DNA of 64,000 bases from Cinclus cinclus (Eukaryota; Chordata; Aves; Passeriformes; Cinclidae), in NCBI RefSeq assembly GCF_963662255.1, contig NC_085067.1:4492428-4556427 (forward strand), written 5' to 3'. Positions 13,454 to 25,700 of the stretch are shown here, in pieces (the stretch's first letter is position 1; the number at the start of each line of letters is the position of its first letter). The position numbers and the translations under genes were made by a program. The notes under the pieces were generated by a model. That model worked only from the letters and a program-made list of their open reading frames with translations. It made no database searches and was not told the origin of the DNA.

Positions 13454-13728
13454 TCACATCAAGGCGATGGGTTTGGAGCCGGGGCTGCTCAGGTAAGGAG
13501 GGGACAGAGTGTCCAGCTCCATAAAGGCGGAGTAGAGAGTGGTGAGCTGCAGCTCGGGCGCGCTCCCGTGCGCGCCCCCGGCAGCGATGGGGACGGTGCT
13601 GCTGCTGCTGCTGCTGCTCTCCAGATTGCACTGGGAGGGAAAACACTGCGAGGGTATCGGGGATGATGAAATGAGGACAAGGGGATCCACGGCGAGGCTG
13701 TCGTCTTTCAGTTCCTCCCAAAGATTCC
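13454..13728 (-). CDS. FOXN1: FOXN1 exon 9 (terminal coding exon)
   Basis: 275 nt: two bases of Gly565, residues 566-655, TGA at 13456-13454. Acceptor TCGCTGTAG. Starts [18 protein letters not shown], continuing the acidic activation domain, and ends [11 protein letters not shown] then [11 protein letters not shown], closely matching the mammalian C-terminus. A run of seven AGC serine codons (13598-13618) sits in the variable middle. Strongly GC-rich and CpG-rich for this window. Confidence 0.96.
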
Positions 13729-16700
13729 CTACAGCGACAAGTAAAATGGCAAGGGGAAAAAAAAAATAAATAAAGAAATAAAGAAAACCACACACGCACC
13801 AAAAAAAAAAAAAAAAAAAAAAAAAAACAAAAAAACAAACCAACAACAAAAAAACAAACAAAAAAAACAACAAAAAACCCCCAAACAAAACAACAAAACA
13901 AACAAAAAAACAACAAAAAAACCCCCAAAAAACAACAAAAGAAAGCAAACAAAAAAACAACAAAAAAACCCCCAAAAAACAACAAAAGAAAGCAAACAAA
14001 AAAACAACAAAAAACCCAAACAAGCAAACAAACAAACAAAAAAAAACCAAACCAAAACAAAACACAAAACAAAACAAAAAAACCCCAAACCAAACCAAAA
14101 CAAAACACAAAACACAAAACACAAAACACAAAACAAAACAAAACAAAAAATCCCAAACCAAACCGAACCAAATCAAACCAAACCAAAACAAACAAAACAA
14201 AACAAAGAAAACAAACAAAAAAACAAAACAAAAAAATACCACCAAAACCAAACAAAACAAATAAAAAAACAACAAAAAAACCCAAAGAAACAAAAAAAAA
14301 AAAAAAACCAAAAAAACCAAAAAAACCCCCAACCAAACAAAAAAAAACAGTAAAAAAAACCCCAAACAAAAACAACAACAAAACAACAAAAACAAAACCC
14401 CAAAAAACCAAAAAAAAACCCAAAAAAAAACCACCCCAAAACCCCAAAAAACAACAACAAAACCCACACCCCCACACACATTAATTAGATTTATTCAGTT
14501 TGCTTTGTGTTTTTTTTTCTTTTTTTTTTTTTTCTCCCAGTATGTTTGTGTTTCTTTTTTTAACCATGGTGCTGCTGATGTTGGTTATTAAGGGTTTGTG
14601 TGTAGGCGATCCTAATCTCTTGGGGCTGAGGGAGGGAAGAGGTTGTTTGGGTGGTTATTATTTGTCCATCCCCATAAATTTAAATACGGGAGAAAACAGC
14701 GTTAATTTTAGAAAATTCTTTCTAAAATTCCATTAGAAATGTATATTTATGAAGAATAAAAGAAGACACCTCAGGAAATATAATTGTTTGGGATGTAGAT
14801 CCTATTAATGCCTTGGGAAGAGGGAAGGAGCATCTTTTTTAGCAGAGATGTGGAATCAATATTGATCAAGAAAAATGCTAACTGTTAATTCAATCAAATT
14901 TATTTCTCTTGGTGCCTTTCACTCGACAATTTTCTTGTAAGAATGGCACTAAATAGTCGTGCTTAAGTAACTTTCAGTGGAAAATAGGTCTGAATTTAAA
15001 GGATATATTCTAAATACTGCATTGCACTATTTAATATCAGCAATTGTAGCCAGAGGGGAGCAGGGGGAATATTTTTTAAAGCCTGGATATGAATCTGTAG
15101 CTTCCTTGGAAAATTTATAAAAGATTTAAGGCTAAATTGCATGGTGTTTATATAAAATGTAACCTGGGAAGGTGGGGTTTGTAACAGTGGCCTGGAGATG
15201 GAAAAAATGGGATAGAAATGGATCTTGTGGAGGATGGGATGGGATGGGATAGGATCCGTGGGATGGGATGGGATCCGTGGGATGGGATGAGATGAGATGA
15301 GATCCATGGGATGGGATGGGATGGGATGGGATGGGATGGGATGGGATGGGATGGGATGGGATGAGATCCATGGGATGGGATCCATGGGATGAGATGGGAT
15401 GAGATGGGATGGGATGGGATGGGATGGGATGGGATGGGATGGGATGGGATGGGATCCATGGGATGGGATGGGATGAGATGAGATCCATGGGATGGGATCC
15501 ATGGGATGGGATGGGATGGGATCCATGGGATGGGATCCATGGGATGGGATGGGATGAGATGAGATCCATGGGATGGGATCCATGGGATGGGATGGGATGA
15601 GATGAGATCCATGGGATGGGATCCATGGGATGGGATGGGATGGGATCCATGGGATGGGATCCATGGGATGGGATAGGATGAGATGAGATCCATGGGATGG
15701 GATCCATGGGACGGGATGGGATGGGATCCATGGGATGGGATCCATGGGATGGGATGGGATGGGATGGGATGGGATGGGATGGGATGGGATGGAATGGAAT
15801 GGGATGGGATCCATGGGATGGGATGGGATGGGATCCATGGGATGGGATAGGATGGGATGGGATGGGATCCATGGGATGGGATAGGATGGGATGGGATGGG
15901 ATGGGATGGGATGGGATGGGATGGGATGGGATGGGATGGGATAGGATGAGATGGGATGGGTTTCATGGGATGGGATGGGATGGGATGGGATGGGATGGGA
16001 TGGGATGGGATGGGATGGGATGGGATGGGATGGGATGGGATGGGATGGGATGGGATGGGATGGGATGGGATCCATGGGATGGGATGGGATGGGATGAGAT
16101 CCATGGGATGGGATGGGATGGGATCCATGGGATGGAATCCATGGGATGGGATGGGATGGGATGGGATGGGATGGGATGGGATGGGATGGGATGGGATGGG
16201 ATGGGATGGGATCCATGGGATGGGATCCATGGGATGGGATGGGATGGGATGGGATGGGATGGGATGGGATGGGATGGGATGGGATGGGATGGGATGGGAT
16301 GGGATGGGATGGGATGGGATGGGATGGGATCCATGGGATGGGATCCATGGGATGGGATGGGATGGGATGGGATCCATGGGATGGGATCCATGGGATGGGA
16401 TGGGATGGGATGGGATCCATGGGATGGGATGTAACAAACCCGACCGCCCAGGATCAAACCAGCTCAAAGCCTACCTTGGAGATCGAAGTCAGTGAGGGAT
16501 GGATTGAGAGCATCGATGTCATTGCTGAGGTCTCCCTCCTGCAGCAGCGTGTCCTGCACCGTCCTGGCCGGGGAATGCTCGGGCAGCATCTTCATCCCGC
16601 AGCTCGGGGGGCTCTGAGCCGGCACCGGGGAATCCTGAGGGATGCCGGGCTGAGTCCGGAGCTGGTTTTGAGCCTCCCCGGCAGGGAACAGGCTCGGAGG

Positions 16701-19700
16701 GTCCGGCGTTTGCTGCAGCAGCGCGGTGGGGATTTGGGGGAAGCCCTGGGGGGACGCGAAGCATCCGGGCTGCTGTCCCCCCAGCAAAGCGGGCAGGGGG
16801 CTCTCGGCGTGCAGGGCAGCCGAGGTGTGGATGCCGTGTAATCCCTGCGGGACGCCGGAGCAGAGCGAGGGCTCGCACAAGGAGCGGGATTGCGCTGCCA
16901 TCTGCCTGGACAGGGACGCACCTGCAGCGCCCGCGGGGCTGCAGGACACGAGGGACGAGCGCAGCTTCTCGCTCTTGTCGCCTATCAGGGTGTCAAGCTC
17001 TTCTGGAAAGCAAGGAAAAGTCCGTGGTTGATTTATTCCCGGATAGCGTGCAGCGGGAATTGTGGCGTTGCTCGAACAGAAGTGCTACTTCTTACATATT
17101 AAAAAACTCCAAAGCACGAAATGTTTTCTTCTAAATTACCGTTGCCGAGTGAATACCTAGTAAAGTCCGCTTTTAGGTTTAAAGGTTGGATACTCAGCAG
17201 TTAATATCAGATTTTGTTTGATATTCCTCATTTCAGCCTTTTTATCACAGAGTGGTTTGGATTGGAAGGGATGTTGAAGATCCTCTCATCCCACCCCCCT
17301 GCCAAGGACAGGGACACCTCCCACTACACCAGGATGCTCCAATCCCCATCCAAACTGGACTTTTATCTTAAAGTTTAGTGACGTGTCAAGACAGAATATT
17401 TTTTTGGTGAGGCTTCTTGGTGCTTTATCTGGAAACAACGACAAAACCGGGTCTACTTTATTTTTGCTTTTAAATTTTTTTTTTTTTTTTACTTGTTTTG
17501 CCAACCAGGAAAAAATCAGTAAATGCTTTCCTAAACCATGTTTAAATTCTCTTATGGATCTTGGTGAAAAGTTCTGGGGAGAGTTGTTTGAGAACTAAAA
17601 AACACCGACAGACGACTGACCTGGCTTTGCCATACTCTTCCTCACAGCAACCGGGTCTTTCCTTTTCCATTTCTGAAGCTCCTCCTGCATCTTGTCAATC
17701 TTGGCTGGATTCAGAGCCCACAAGCAGCCCTTCCGAGAGGAATTCCCTGACTTGTTCTCAACTTTCTCAAAGCACTTGTTCAAAGATAAATTGTGGCGCA
17801 CGGAATTCTTCCAGCCATCTGGAGCTGTCTGAAGAAACAAATCCAATGTAAGAACAGAACTTCAAGCTAAAAAAAGAGAAAAAAAAATTGAAAATGCATG
17901 TGTGTGTATATATATATATATATAACTCTGTTTTGACTGGTGAGGTTACAAGAAATGCTGTTTATGTTTGCACCTTCTGCAGTGAGAAACTTGTATGTTA
18001 GAGGGAAGCCACAAAAATGTTGCAGTCATGTTGTGTGGGAAGAGAGGGATCAGATAAAATAGTAACTGATCTTCCAAGCAAAAAGGTTGTCAGAGACCTG
18101 CTGGGTCCTAAAAAGTGAATTTGCGCACCACAAGAATGAAGTGTGTAAAAATTAATGTTCTAGAACAAACAAGAAATCTCTCAGAATCTATTTTGGAACA
18201 CCTAGAAATATTTCCAACTCTTCTTTAAAGTATTGTGTGCTACCTGGGCTCAAATTCAGTGTCCAGGCAGACTTCAAAGGGATTTCTCATTCTACTGTAG
18301 GTGGAATTTTGTGTGCTGGTAATTACATAACCAAATGGTTTAATCACAAACCCTCCAGATGAGATGCAGGTTTCCACAGCTGATCACTCATCTCTGTGCT
18401 TTGCATTTATTTTTAACTCAGCAGTAGCAGCTGGAAGGTTCTTTAAAATGGATCATTAAAATGATTCTTTTCCTGTTTGCCAAAAAAATCCTCATGTTTT
18501 CTTTTCAATTCCTCATAAGAATTGCAAGAAATGAAACAGCTCTCTGAAACGTGGGGAAGTTGTCCATGGATATGAATTCATATTCATGGATGCAAATATT
18601 TGTAGTCATAACTGTTTATAGCAAGCACAGAATTTTTGAACAGAGAGCATGAGAAATAAATGTAGGTTTCCACAGTCTTTTTAATAATGTTAAATATTAG
18701 AATTCCCCTCTTAAGTTCATTAAGTTTTTTTTTTTCCATTTTTCCTTTTTATTAATAGGATTCTTCTCTCATAGAAAGCCGGATTTCTGATAGTTTGATA
18801 ATTTCTTAAATTGTTGCCTAGTCCATCAGACTTCCTCTAAGACCATCTTTTATAAATGGATCTGAGTCCATTTTGGCTTTCACAAGGCAGACTGTGAATT
18901 TTGAACATAGTCTGATGAAATATTTTTATCAGGATTTAGTTCTTTGTGCATGCTTTTATAAGGAATGTAAAAATCTGTTGTTTTGTAGCTTGTAAAGAAC
19001 TATTGTGCGAATTAAGGCAATAAAAGCCTTATTGAAAGGTCAAGGTTCAAATTTAATACTCACTTTCTTCATTAGAAAGAAATAAGTGTGGAATTAAATT
19101 ATTTGCTAAAAGAGAAACTATTTTCCCTTCAGAGCAGCACAGTTTCTTCCATTTTGGCCCACCTGATGTCAGCATTTCACTATTCTGTCTTATGGGTGAG
19201 ACAACTCGAATTGTAATAGAAAGGAGAAGAGAAGAGAAGAGAAGAGAAGAGAAGAGAAGAGAAGAGAAGAGAAGAGAAGAGAAGAGAAGAGAAGAGAAGA
19301 GAAGAGAAGAGAAGAGAAGAGAAGAGAAGAGAAGAGAAGAGAAGAGAAGAGAAGAGAAGAGAAGAGAAGAGAAGAGAAGAGAAGAGAAACCCCAAAGCTT
19401 TAAAACCTCTTCTGCCACAGGGTCATACTAAACATGGCAAATCAATTTTTTCTCCCTTGCAGAGAATATTCAAGTAACTTTCTGTTAGTTCCAAAAGTGA
19501 ATAAAACTGTTCTTCCCAGGTAAGTTGTGTATTTAGCTACTGAACAAGCTGACCTGGAAGAATATTTCTGTTTCTTGCCCTGCACACAGGCTCCACACAC
19601 CCCTGTGTGTACCTAGACAGGATAATTGGTGTTTCTGCTCTGATGGGAGTGGCATGGGCTCCTCAGAGGTTTTCAGAAGGTGTGGGGGTGTAAATTAGGA

Positions 19701-22700
19701 GATGGTTTTAGAAACTGTACAAGCAAAGAGTACATGGATTGATTTTGGAGGCTGCTGCAGGGAGCCGAGCAGGTTCTTGCATTAAACTTGGGATTGCTGA
19801 GCTGGGAGAATTCATTTGCCCAGGCAGGGCTTGAAGGTAGGGCTTAACACATTCAGTGTGTTAAATGAAAAAACACCAGTTTTTAAAGCAGATGTGATTG
19901 TTAAATGAACAAATTTTGGCTGCTGGGGTTGCTCTTGAGTGGCTGGAATCTCCTTGCTGTGGCTGATTTTGGCCGTGGCTGTGGGGATGAAAATGCAGAA
20001 TGGTAAAATCAGCTGGGGAATCCCAGAATCACTGAGGTGGGAAAAGCCCTCTGAGGTCACCAGTTCAACCATTAACACTGCCATGGCCACCACCAACCCA
20101 AGTCCCCAGGTGTCACATCTACAACACCTCAACACTTCCATCACACCACAGACCTCTTGGCCCACTGGCAATAACTCCAATTAAAAAGATTAAAGCTTTC
20201 TGTTAGACTCACTAATCACTACAAAAAAAAAAAAAAAGCGAAAATTATTGTCCAGCCCCACTGATCCTGACCAGCTCTTGAAGTTTAAAGAGTTCAGTGA
20301 TCTTGCAAAACCCTTTCTCTTTAAATCTAGGTCTCAAGAGAAGGGAGAGGTACATCAAAGACTAATTCAACTTTAGCTGCCTAGATTTTTTTTTTTTTTT
20401 TTTTTTTGGACGTAGGAGTTGGATTGCTCTGTTTCAACTAGAAATGAGATTGTTGCATCATAGAAACTAAATTTGCTGTGGCAGCGAATCCCAGTTAATT
20501 TGACTCTGCTTGTATCATCCCATGTCTCCCAGCAAGGCTCTGTGTGCACTTGTACTCTTTTTCTCTCCAACCTAAATTACTTCCCCCCTCCCTGTTGTAT
20601 TCTGCTTTTTAGTGAGCATTGGTAGCAGCAGCAAAATGTTCTTTGCGGGTTTTATGTGATTTTATTTTGCTGAAGACTCTCTAAAAGCAGGGAGGATGGA
20701 GGATATTAATTTTTGCTATATATTGGTAATTCTCTGCTGTAAAGACCAGAGGCAGACAGGGATTGATGACTGCAAATGTAATATCTGATTGCTCATTCTC
20801 CCCTGGTTATTTTAAGGATGTTACAGTCAAATAAATAAATTTGGCTGCACTTGTAAATGAAATGCAAAAATAAAGCTGCTACAAAACAGGGAATGTTTGG
20901 GTAGTACTCCCTGCCTCTATTCTTCTCCTACAGCAGTAACTTCATTATCATCAGTTTTTAATGAATTTTTTAAAAGAAAGACATTAGGTTCTGAAAAACC
21001 AGGAAGGACCAGGATGGTGACACCTGGCAGAGCCACAGTCCTGAGTCCAAGGGATTCTGCCCATGCTGGCAGCAGCAGCATTTGGTTTAAAGCTGCTGAT
21101 TAATTTTATAATCAAGTGTGTTGTAAGGCAACAGAGAATGAATTTTGGTTTGATCTGATGAATAAACATGTGCATGCCTGTAAAAATTATTAATAATATT
21201 CCCACCCCTCTGCTTGAAACTCTGGCTATTTTCCTGTGGGTTCCCCTGGGATTTCTAATGGTAGATTTCTTTTTTTTTTTTTTTTTCACTCCCTTCTCTT
21301 GCCTGTATCAAATGATGGAGCAGTTAGTGATTCCTTTGGGAGGAAATCTGGGAGTGAGATGGATCCTGACAGTTCTTTCTCTGTGATAATGTGTATTTTT
21401 CTCTGATTACTGACATATTCAATTTTTTTTTTGTGTGTGTGTGTGTGTGTGCGCGCACTCTCTATTTATCCTCAGTGTTCAAAACCCCTGCAAAATTGTA
21501 TTGGAACATTTATTTTTCATTATTCTCATTGTTCCTTTGTTACAAATGTTCGAACTGCCTTGCTGTGGCTGTTTTAAATTTGCTTTGATTACTGCAGGGC
21601 TATTTGCAATAGGAAACGGGACAGACTCACTGGCTTTATTTTCATTTCTGTGCCTTGCTCACAGCTGAGGTCACCCACCGTGGCCTTCAGTGAGGTGCTT
21701 TTGAAGAATCAGCAGAAATGAAGCTCTGAGTGGAGCAGCACCTGGTGATTCCATTACACCTCTTTAAAAAAATCTGAACTAATCCTCCTGCTCTTGGGTC
21801 CCTGTGCTGACTGAGCATTTTCCACTGGCATTCCAAGGGTGAGGAGCCATTCCCTCATAGCAGGGATCCAAATTTCAGTAGTGCTGCTGCAAACCATCCA
21901 CCCTTTCCCTCCCCAGCTCAGCAGGTAATTATGAGCTTAGTGCCATTATCACACATGACACTTTTCTCTGCACAGGACATGCATGGGATGCTGTTGCCCA
22001 AGAGAAATATCCCAGCTCCAGAATGGAGTGAGATAACCGGGAATTCTCTGCTTCCACACCAGTCTGGAGGTGCTGCTGGTGGCAGAGGAAGCTACAAGAC
22101 CAGTTCTGCCTGTATTTGGGATCTGAGAGGAAGCAGTGAATGCGTTTTTAAAATTATTTAGCCTTTTTATAGGCTGCTGGTGAGGAATGGTCACTGTTAT
22201 ACACCCAAGCTCACAGCTGGAGCAGTTCTTAATATCTTTTTGAGTTAAATATCACCACATTTCACATTTCACATTTCTGCCTAGGTGCAGAATGCCGGGT
22301 AGCTTGTGATCAGGAGAGTATGTAATTGATTTGGTATTAATCTCCTAAGAAATGATCCCTTTTCATCCTTTATTCTCTCTGCTGACAGATAAGCTTAGAG
22401 GGAGATTCCCCTCCCCATTCCCGTGGAACTCACCTTAAAGTAAGGGAAGTGTTCTGTCATGAAATTGTAAATCTCACTGACTGGCAAACTCCCTGTCTTG
22501 CTGTTTTTGAGAGCCATGAAGATCAGGATGCTTTAGGGAGAGAAAAAAAAGCATTTTAGCCTCTTCTGCCTGACTCCTCACAAAAACAGATCACTTTTCA
22601 CACCCTGTATAATTCCTGCAACTTTCACTGTCATAGCACAAATACAAAGATGATTTTATGTTTCCATTCAGTTGTTCACTACAATCTCTTCAACTCCTAC

Positions 22701-25700
22701 AGGTAATTCTCCAAAATTATCTAGAAGGTCTAGCCTAGGTTTAGAAAAAAAAAATAAATATAGAAAGTAGAATCAGGACCTCCAAATCCTGCTGGTGTGT
22801 AGTTACTGAAGGTTTTGTTTGAATGCTTAAACTGACAAAGGCTACAAAGACAATCAAACTGACAGTGACAGAGGGATAATTAAAATTTAATTGTCTGATC
22901 TACTTTGGGGGCTAAACCCACGTGGTGACTGCCATAGCTGAAATGTTTTCTAGGCATTTCCTTGCTCCAGTAACTGGGGAAAAAAAAAAATCAGTTTTAA
23001 TACAGGTGCTGGAATAGAAAACTAAGTAGGATCAGTCTGGTGCTGATGAAATTCCCAACACCTAAAATTTTGCATTAGAGAAAAGCCTCACTTTCTTTTT
23101 TTTTTTTTTTTTATTTTAAACTCTCTGAGGAGTGACCAAGGCTGTTCCCCTGCTTTACAACACTTAATTTCTCTGTGCCTTGGCTGGCCCCAGAGCCTGG
23201 AACGTTTTGTGATCCGTAGGGACAGGACAGAACACCCCGGGAACAAGACAAATAACAGCAAACGTGTTGTTGCAAAGGATGCTGGAAACAGGCCAGGGGT
23301 GAACAGGGTATTTCCTGTAAGGTGAGGGCTTGGAAAAATATTATATTACCTGTAGGAGTAGATGGGTTTGGGAAACAGAGGCTGCTGAGATTCTTGGCTG
23401 CTTTGAGGAGCAATCCTTTGGTAGGGGTAGTGGGAGGAAGCGATGTAAGTCACGGGGTAGCTGCCTCCTGAGGGGTACTGGGGGACAGCAGAAAAGTTAT
23501 TTGCTTTAGCAACAAGCTCCCAAAAATATCCCCTAAAAACAGCATTATTTCTGAGGGTACTCGATGTGAAGGAGCATTTTTTATTTTATTGCCTGCTGTG
23601 CGTGTCCTATTAATTGTCTCCAGATAATTCTTAATTTTATAGACCTTATCTCCCTCCAGCCATCCCTTTTTGAAGTATTTCAGCCTGCTCAGCCTCCCCT
23701 GGACATGCACACACACACACACCAAAAAAAAAAAAAAGAATGATGTCATTTTAATGACATTAAAAACCCAAACCACCAGAATAAAATATTTTAATGTTCA
23801 CCTTAGAAAAACCAGCTGAGGACATAAAGCTGCTAAACATGTAGGAAGAAACAGGGAAGTTTTGCCTGAGCCTTATTTGGATTTGTGTGCTATATTTTAT
23901 TTTTTTAAAGTTGCTTTTATCTTTAGGTGGAGAGGATACAGAAAGGCAAAAAAATTGAAAGCATATCATATCTGCCCCTAAGGGAATAGCATCCCAAAAT
24001 CTCTTAAACATGCAATGCAGGGAAAAAACCCCCACAAACAACAGCAAGAATTTTAATGGATGCACCAGAATATATTTTAGATGAATGTATTATTATGGAA
24101 AAAGTCAGTGATGTCATTCTAGGGGTCAGGAGAGCAGCATATGGGACATTTTTGAGGTGGTTTCACATTGCCTGTCTCGTGCTGGGCTGTTCCCTGTCTG
24201 CTCCCTCACAGTGAATCCCAATAAAAGGATTTCTCCACAGGGCCAGCAGCTCATGTGCTCTTTAACCACCACCTCAAGTGACTTCTCCTCTCCATTTTCT
24301 CCAAGAGAATAGCCAGGACTCCTAAAATCAGACAATATTTATGCCACTCTTGCCTTTCCCCCGGGACCAGCCACAGAAGCTCCCTGAGGAATTCTGACCT
24401 AACTATGTGCCTGTCCCAAGACACACTCAAGTGATGGCATCACCAGGATAAAAATCCAGGTGAAAGACTGGACATGATCCACACAGACAGCCTGGATTGC
24501 ACCAGAGTTTCCATAGATTTGTTCTCAATTTTTTAACACAGCTCTCGGTCTTTTCTTTTCTGAATATTCCACGTTTTTCTTCCTCAAATTACAGTTTAAG
24601 ACCTGCTGGAAAGAGACTTTTCAAGAGTGAAGGAACGTGATCCAGTTTAGCTAAGATAACATCAGCTGGCTCTCTGGGAGTTCTTACAAGAGGAATTTCT
24701 GCCTCTTCCAGATGAATTTTTCCAGGGGTGAGAGCATGGCCAAAATTATAAGTCCTGTCACGTGCTATTAAAAAATCTTCCTGGATGCCTTCCCTGGTAC
24801 TCAAAGGTTGCTGAGCCCTGTCCTGGTGTTTCACTGCTCATCTCCAGCAGTCCTGTGCCATGAGGTTTGGGTGCTTCCTCTGAAAAATTATAATGTAGCT
24901 CTCAAGACTCATTGGGAAAAATCCCTTGGACATCTCCTTAGTTACTAATTGTAATTATTATTTTTTTTTTTTATCAATAGCTTTGATTGCTCTTGGTCTT
25001 TATCCCCTTAAAAACAGTAAAATCTTCACAGTTTGTTTCTTTATTCTGTACTCTGAATAACTGATGTCGTTTTCTCTGTAATTTTATGCTGGCTGCTGGA
25101 GTTTTTCTTGCCTGTTTGCTTTTATCTTTCCGAGACTGAACTGCCTGAAATGGAATGTGGAAAACCAGACTGAATAGACTCGGTTGTTTGCACGGTGAAA
25201 GAAACAAAATGTACGTAATTAATCACCTCCTGCCTTCTTCAACTAAATATTGGGCACAATTAAAATCTCCAGAGCAACTGTGAACTAATTTTTGTGTGCC
25301 CTGTGGTGCACCCTGCCTTGTGCACTGGGTGCAGATTTTTCCCCAAGAGCAGAAAACCGGGCAATTCCGACGATAATTCTGATTTTTATTGGTTTTGGTG
25401 GCTATTTAAAAGGAAACAGCACTAGGATGGGACTGGTTTTGATGTCATCATGAAAGGCCAGACCTGGGCGTTTTAGGGATTATTTCTGTTTTATTGGTTT
25501 CATGAGTCCTTTTTGAGGGAAGGGAGGCTGGGGAATGGGCTGGAATGACAGGCTGGAGCTGCTTTTACAGTTTCCCATGGCATGAAAGGTGTTTTATGGT
25601 GGGTGGGTGGCTCCAGCCAGTGTCTGCTGCTTCACTCGGGTCAATAATAACTCATTTTTCTTCTGAGTCACCGCCTCTGTTGTGTCCAGCAAAGGGAAAG

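Larger units (their letters stand above)
13729..16474 (-). other. FOXN1: FOXN1 intron 8
   Basis: 2.7 kb intron between the last two coding exons. About 1.9 kb of it is low-complexity DNA: a CAAAA-type tract near its acceptor end and a (GGGAT)n array near its donor end. The roughly 750 bp between them (14480-15231) holds ordinary AT-rich sequence with no recognised element. Confidence 0.9.
17829..22433 (-). other. FOXN1: FOXN1 intron 6
   Basis: 4.6 kb intron that splits the forkhead domain. Contains a (TA)n run near 17906-17925, the (AAGAG)n tract at 19224-19388, a CR1-like fragment near 20018-20152, several homopolymers and a (TG)n run near 21434-21452. No other gene recognised. Confidence 0.9.

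Noticed and set aside
13403..13769. Plus-strand frames over the last FOXN1 exon
   Set aside because: Antisense shadow of exon 9, whose GC-rich sequence lacks stops.
13454..14479. Long hydrophobic Phe/Leu-rich frames on the minus strand
   Set aside because: They are the translation of the CAAAA-type tract in intron 8 joined to true exon 9 sequence; splice acceptor at 13728 separates them.
14996..16495. Open frames up to 474 codons on both strands through the GGGAT array
   Set aside because: A five-base repeat without stops in a 15-base period leaves frames open on both strands; no conserved protein.
19053..19431. Frames rich in LLFSS or RREEK
   Set aside because: Translation of the (GAAGA)n microsatellite.
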